Source: Oscillospiraceae bacterium (GTDB taxonomy: Bacteria > Bacillota_A > Clostridia > Oscillospirales > Oscillospiraceae). Taken from it: DNA of 12,308 nucleotides. A program made the position numbers and the translations under genes. Each line of letters opens with the position of its first letter. The first letter of the stretch is position 1. The stretch is taken from NCBI GenBank assembly GCA_017537045.1, contig JAFYLN010000141.1, forward strand, positions 1-12,308, written 5' to 3'. Below, one piece after another: positions 12,147 to 12,308 of this stretch. The notes under the pieces were generated by a model. That model was not told the origin of the DNA, did not search any database, and worked only from the letters and a program-made list of their open reading frames with translations.

Positions 12147-12308
12147 ATGTCTCACAAGTACGTTTATCTGTTCACCGAAGGCAACGGCTCCATGCGTGAA
12201 CTGCTGGGCGGCAAGGGCGCTAACCTGGCTGAAATGACCAACATTGGTCTGCCCGTCCCTCAGGGTTTCACCATCTCCACCGAAGCTTGCACCAAATATT
12301 ATGAGGAC
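12147..12308 (+). CDS. ppdK: Pyruvate, phosphate dikinase (N-terminal part, runs off the window)
   Basis: Only the first 54 codons are present. They match the start of pyruvate phosphate dikinase: [18 protein letters not shown], then GKGANLAEM, then [15 protein letters not shown], the beginning of the ATP-grasp nucleotide-binding domain. The enzyme interconverts pyruvate, ATP and Pi with PEP, AMP and PPi in the cytoplasm; in anaerobes it usually works in glycolysis or gluconeogenesis. When it runs toward PEP it releases PPi, the substrate of the pyrophosphatase encoded at the other end of the window. AAAGGGG (12130-12136) provides the ribosome binding site. Codon use is of the highly expressed type (GCT, GGT, CTG), like the GPH symporter. 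Confidence 0.95.
   Translation, partial: MSHKYVYLFTEGNGSMRELLGGKGANLAEMTNIGLPVPQGFTISTEACTKYYED

Overview
The window looks like the chromosome of a Gram-positive, strictly anaerobic gut bacterium of the class Clostridia, most likely the Oscillospiraceae (Faecalibacterium, Gemmiger or Subdoligranulum type). The grounds are the GC-rich codon use, strong AGGAGG-type ribosome binding sites, the gene content (nucleotide-regulated CBS-type family II pyrophosphatase, flavodiiron protein, pyruvate phosphate dikinase, Clostridia-style LexA) and intergenic repeats of a kind I associate with these genera. The taxonomy is inference; no rRNA or tRNA gene is present.

Layout. On the minus strand, 2739 to 109 holds a two-gene unit: cytoplasmic asparaginase, then a manganese-dependent CBS/DRTGG pyrophosphatase, with a good sigma-A promoter at 2780-2808. 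A flavodiiron protein (3125-4279, +) has its own extended -10 promoter and ends in a terminator that also covers the stop codon of the convergent AraC-type regulator (5256-4318, -). The regulator is divergent from a GPH-family (MelB-like) sugar symporter (5430-6866, +). Their shared promoter region carries three palindromes with a common TTGCAA core. After a strong terminator comes a tight three-gene unit (7174-10252, +): a divergent creatininase-family protein, an alpha/beta hydrolase and a shortened type-B carboxylesterase. It may form an esterified-substrate uptake and cleavage system with the transporter. Next come a small, apparently degenerate ferritin-like protein (10961-10497, -), lexA (11315-11893, +) with a candidate SOS box, and the first 54 codons of pyruvate phosphate dikinase (from 12147).

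The most unusual structure is a family of palindromic intergenic elements of about 180 bp. There are five copies in 12.3 kb (1-102 partial, 2841-3026, 6967-7143, 10311-10489, 11111-11287), filling most intergenic gaps. All share the same imperfect terminal inverted repeats and the same orientation on the + strand. Four carry a nested GTAGGGGCG...CGCCCCTAC module with two GC hairpins; one carries a different hairpin core between the same ends. Stem positions covary between copies, and the central about 21 bp of one copy is inverted relative to the others. These features suggest selection for, or mechanistic maintenance of, the folded structure. One copy sits in the lexA leader, and another is almost the only sequence between a terminator and the hydrolase operon.
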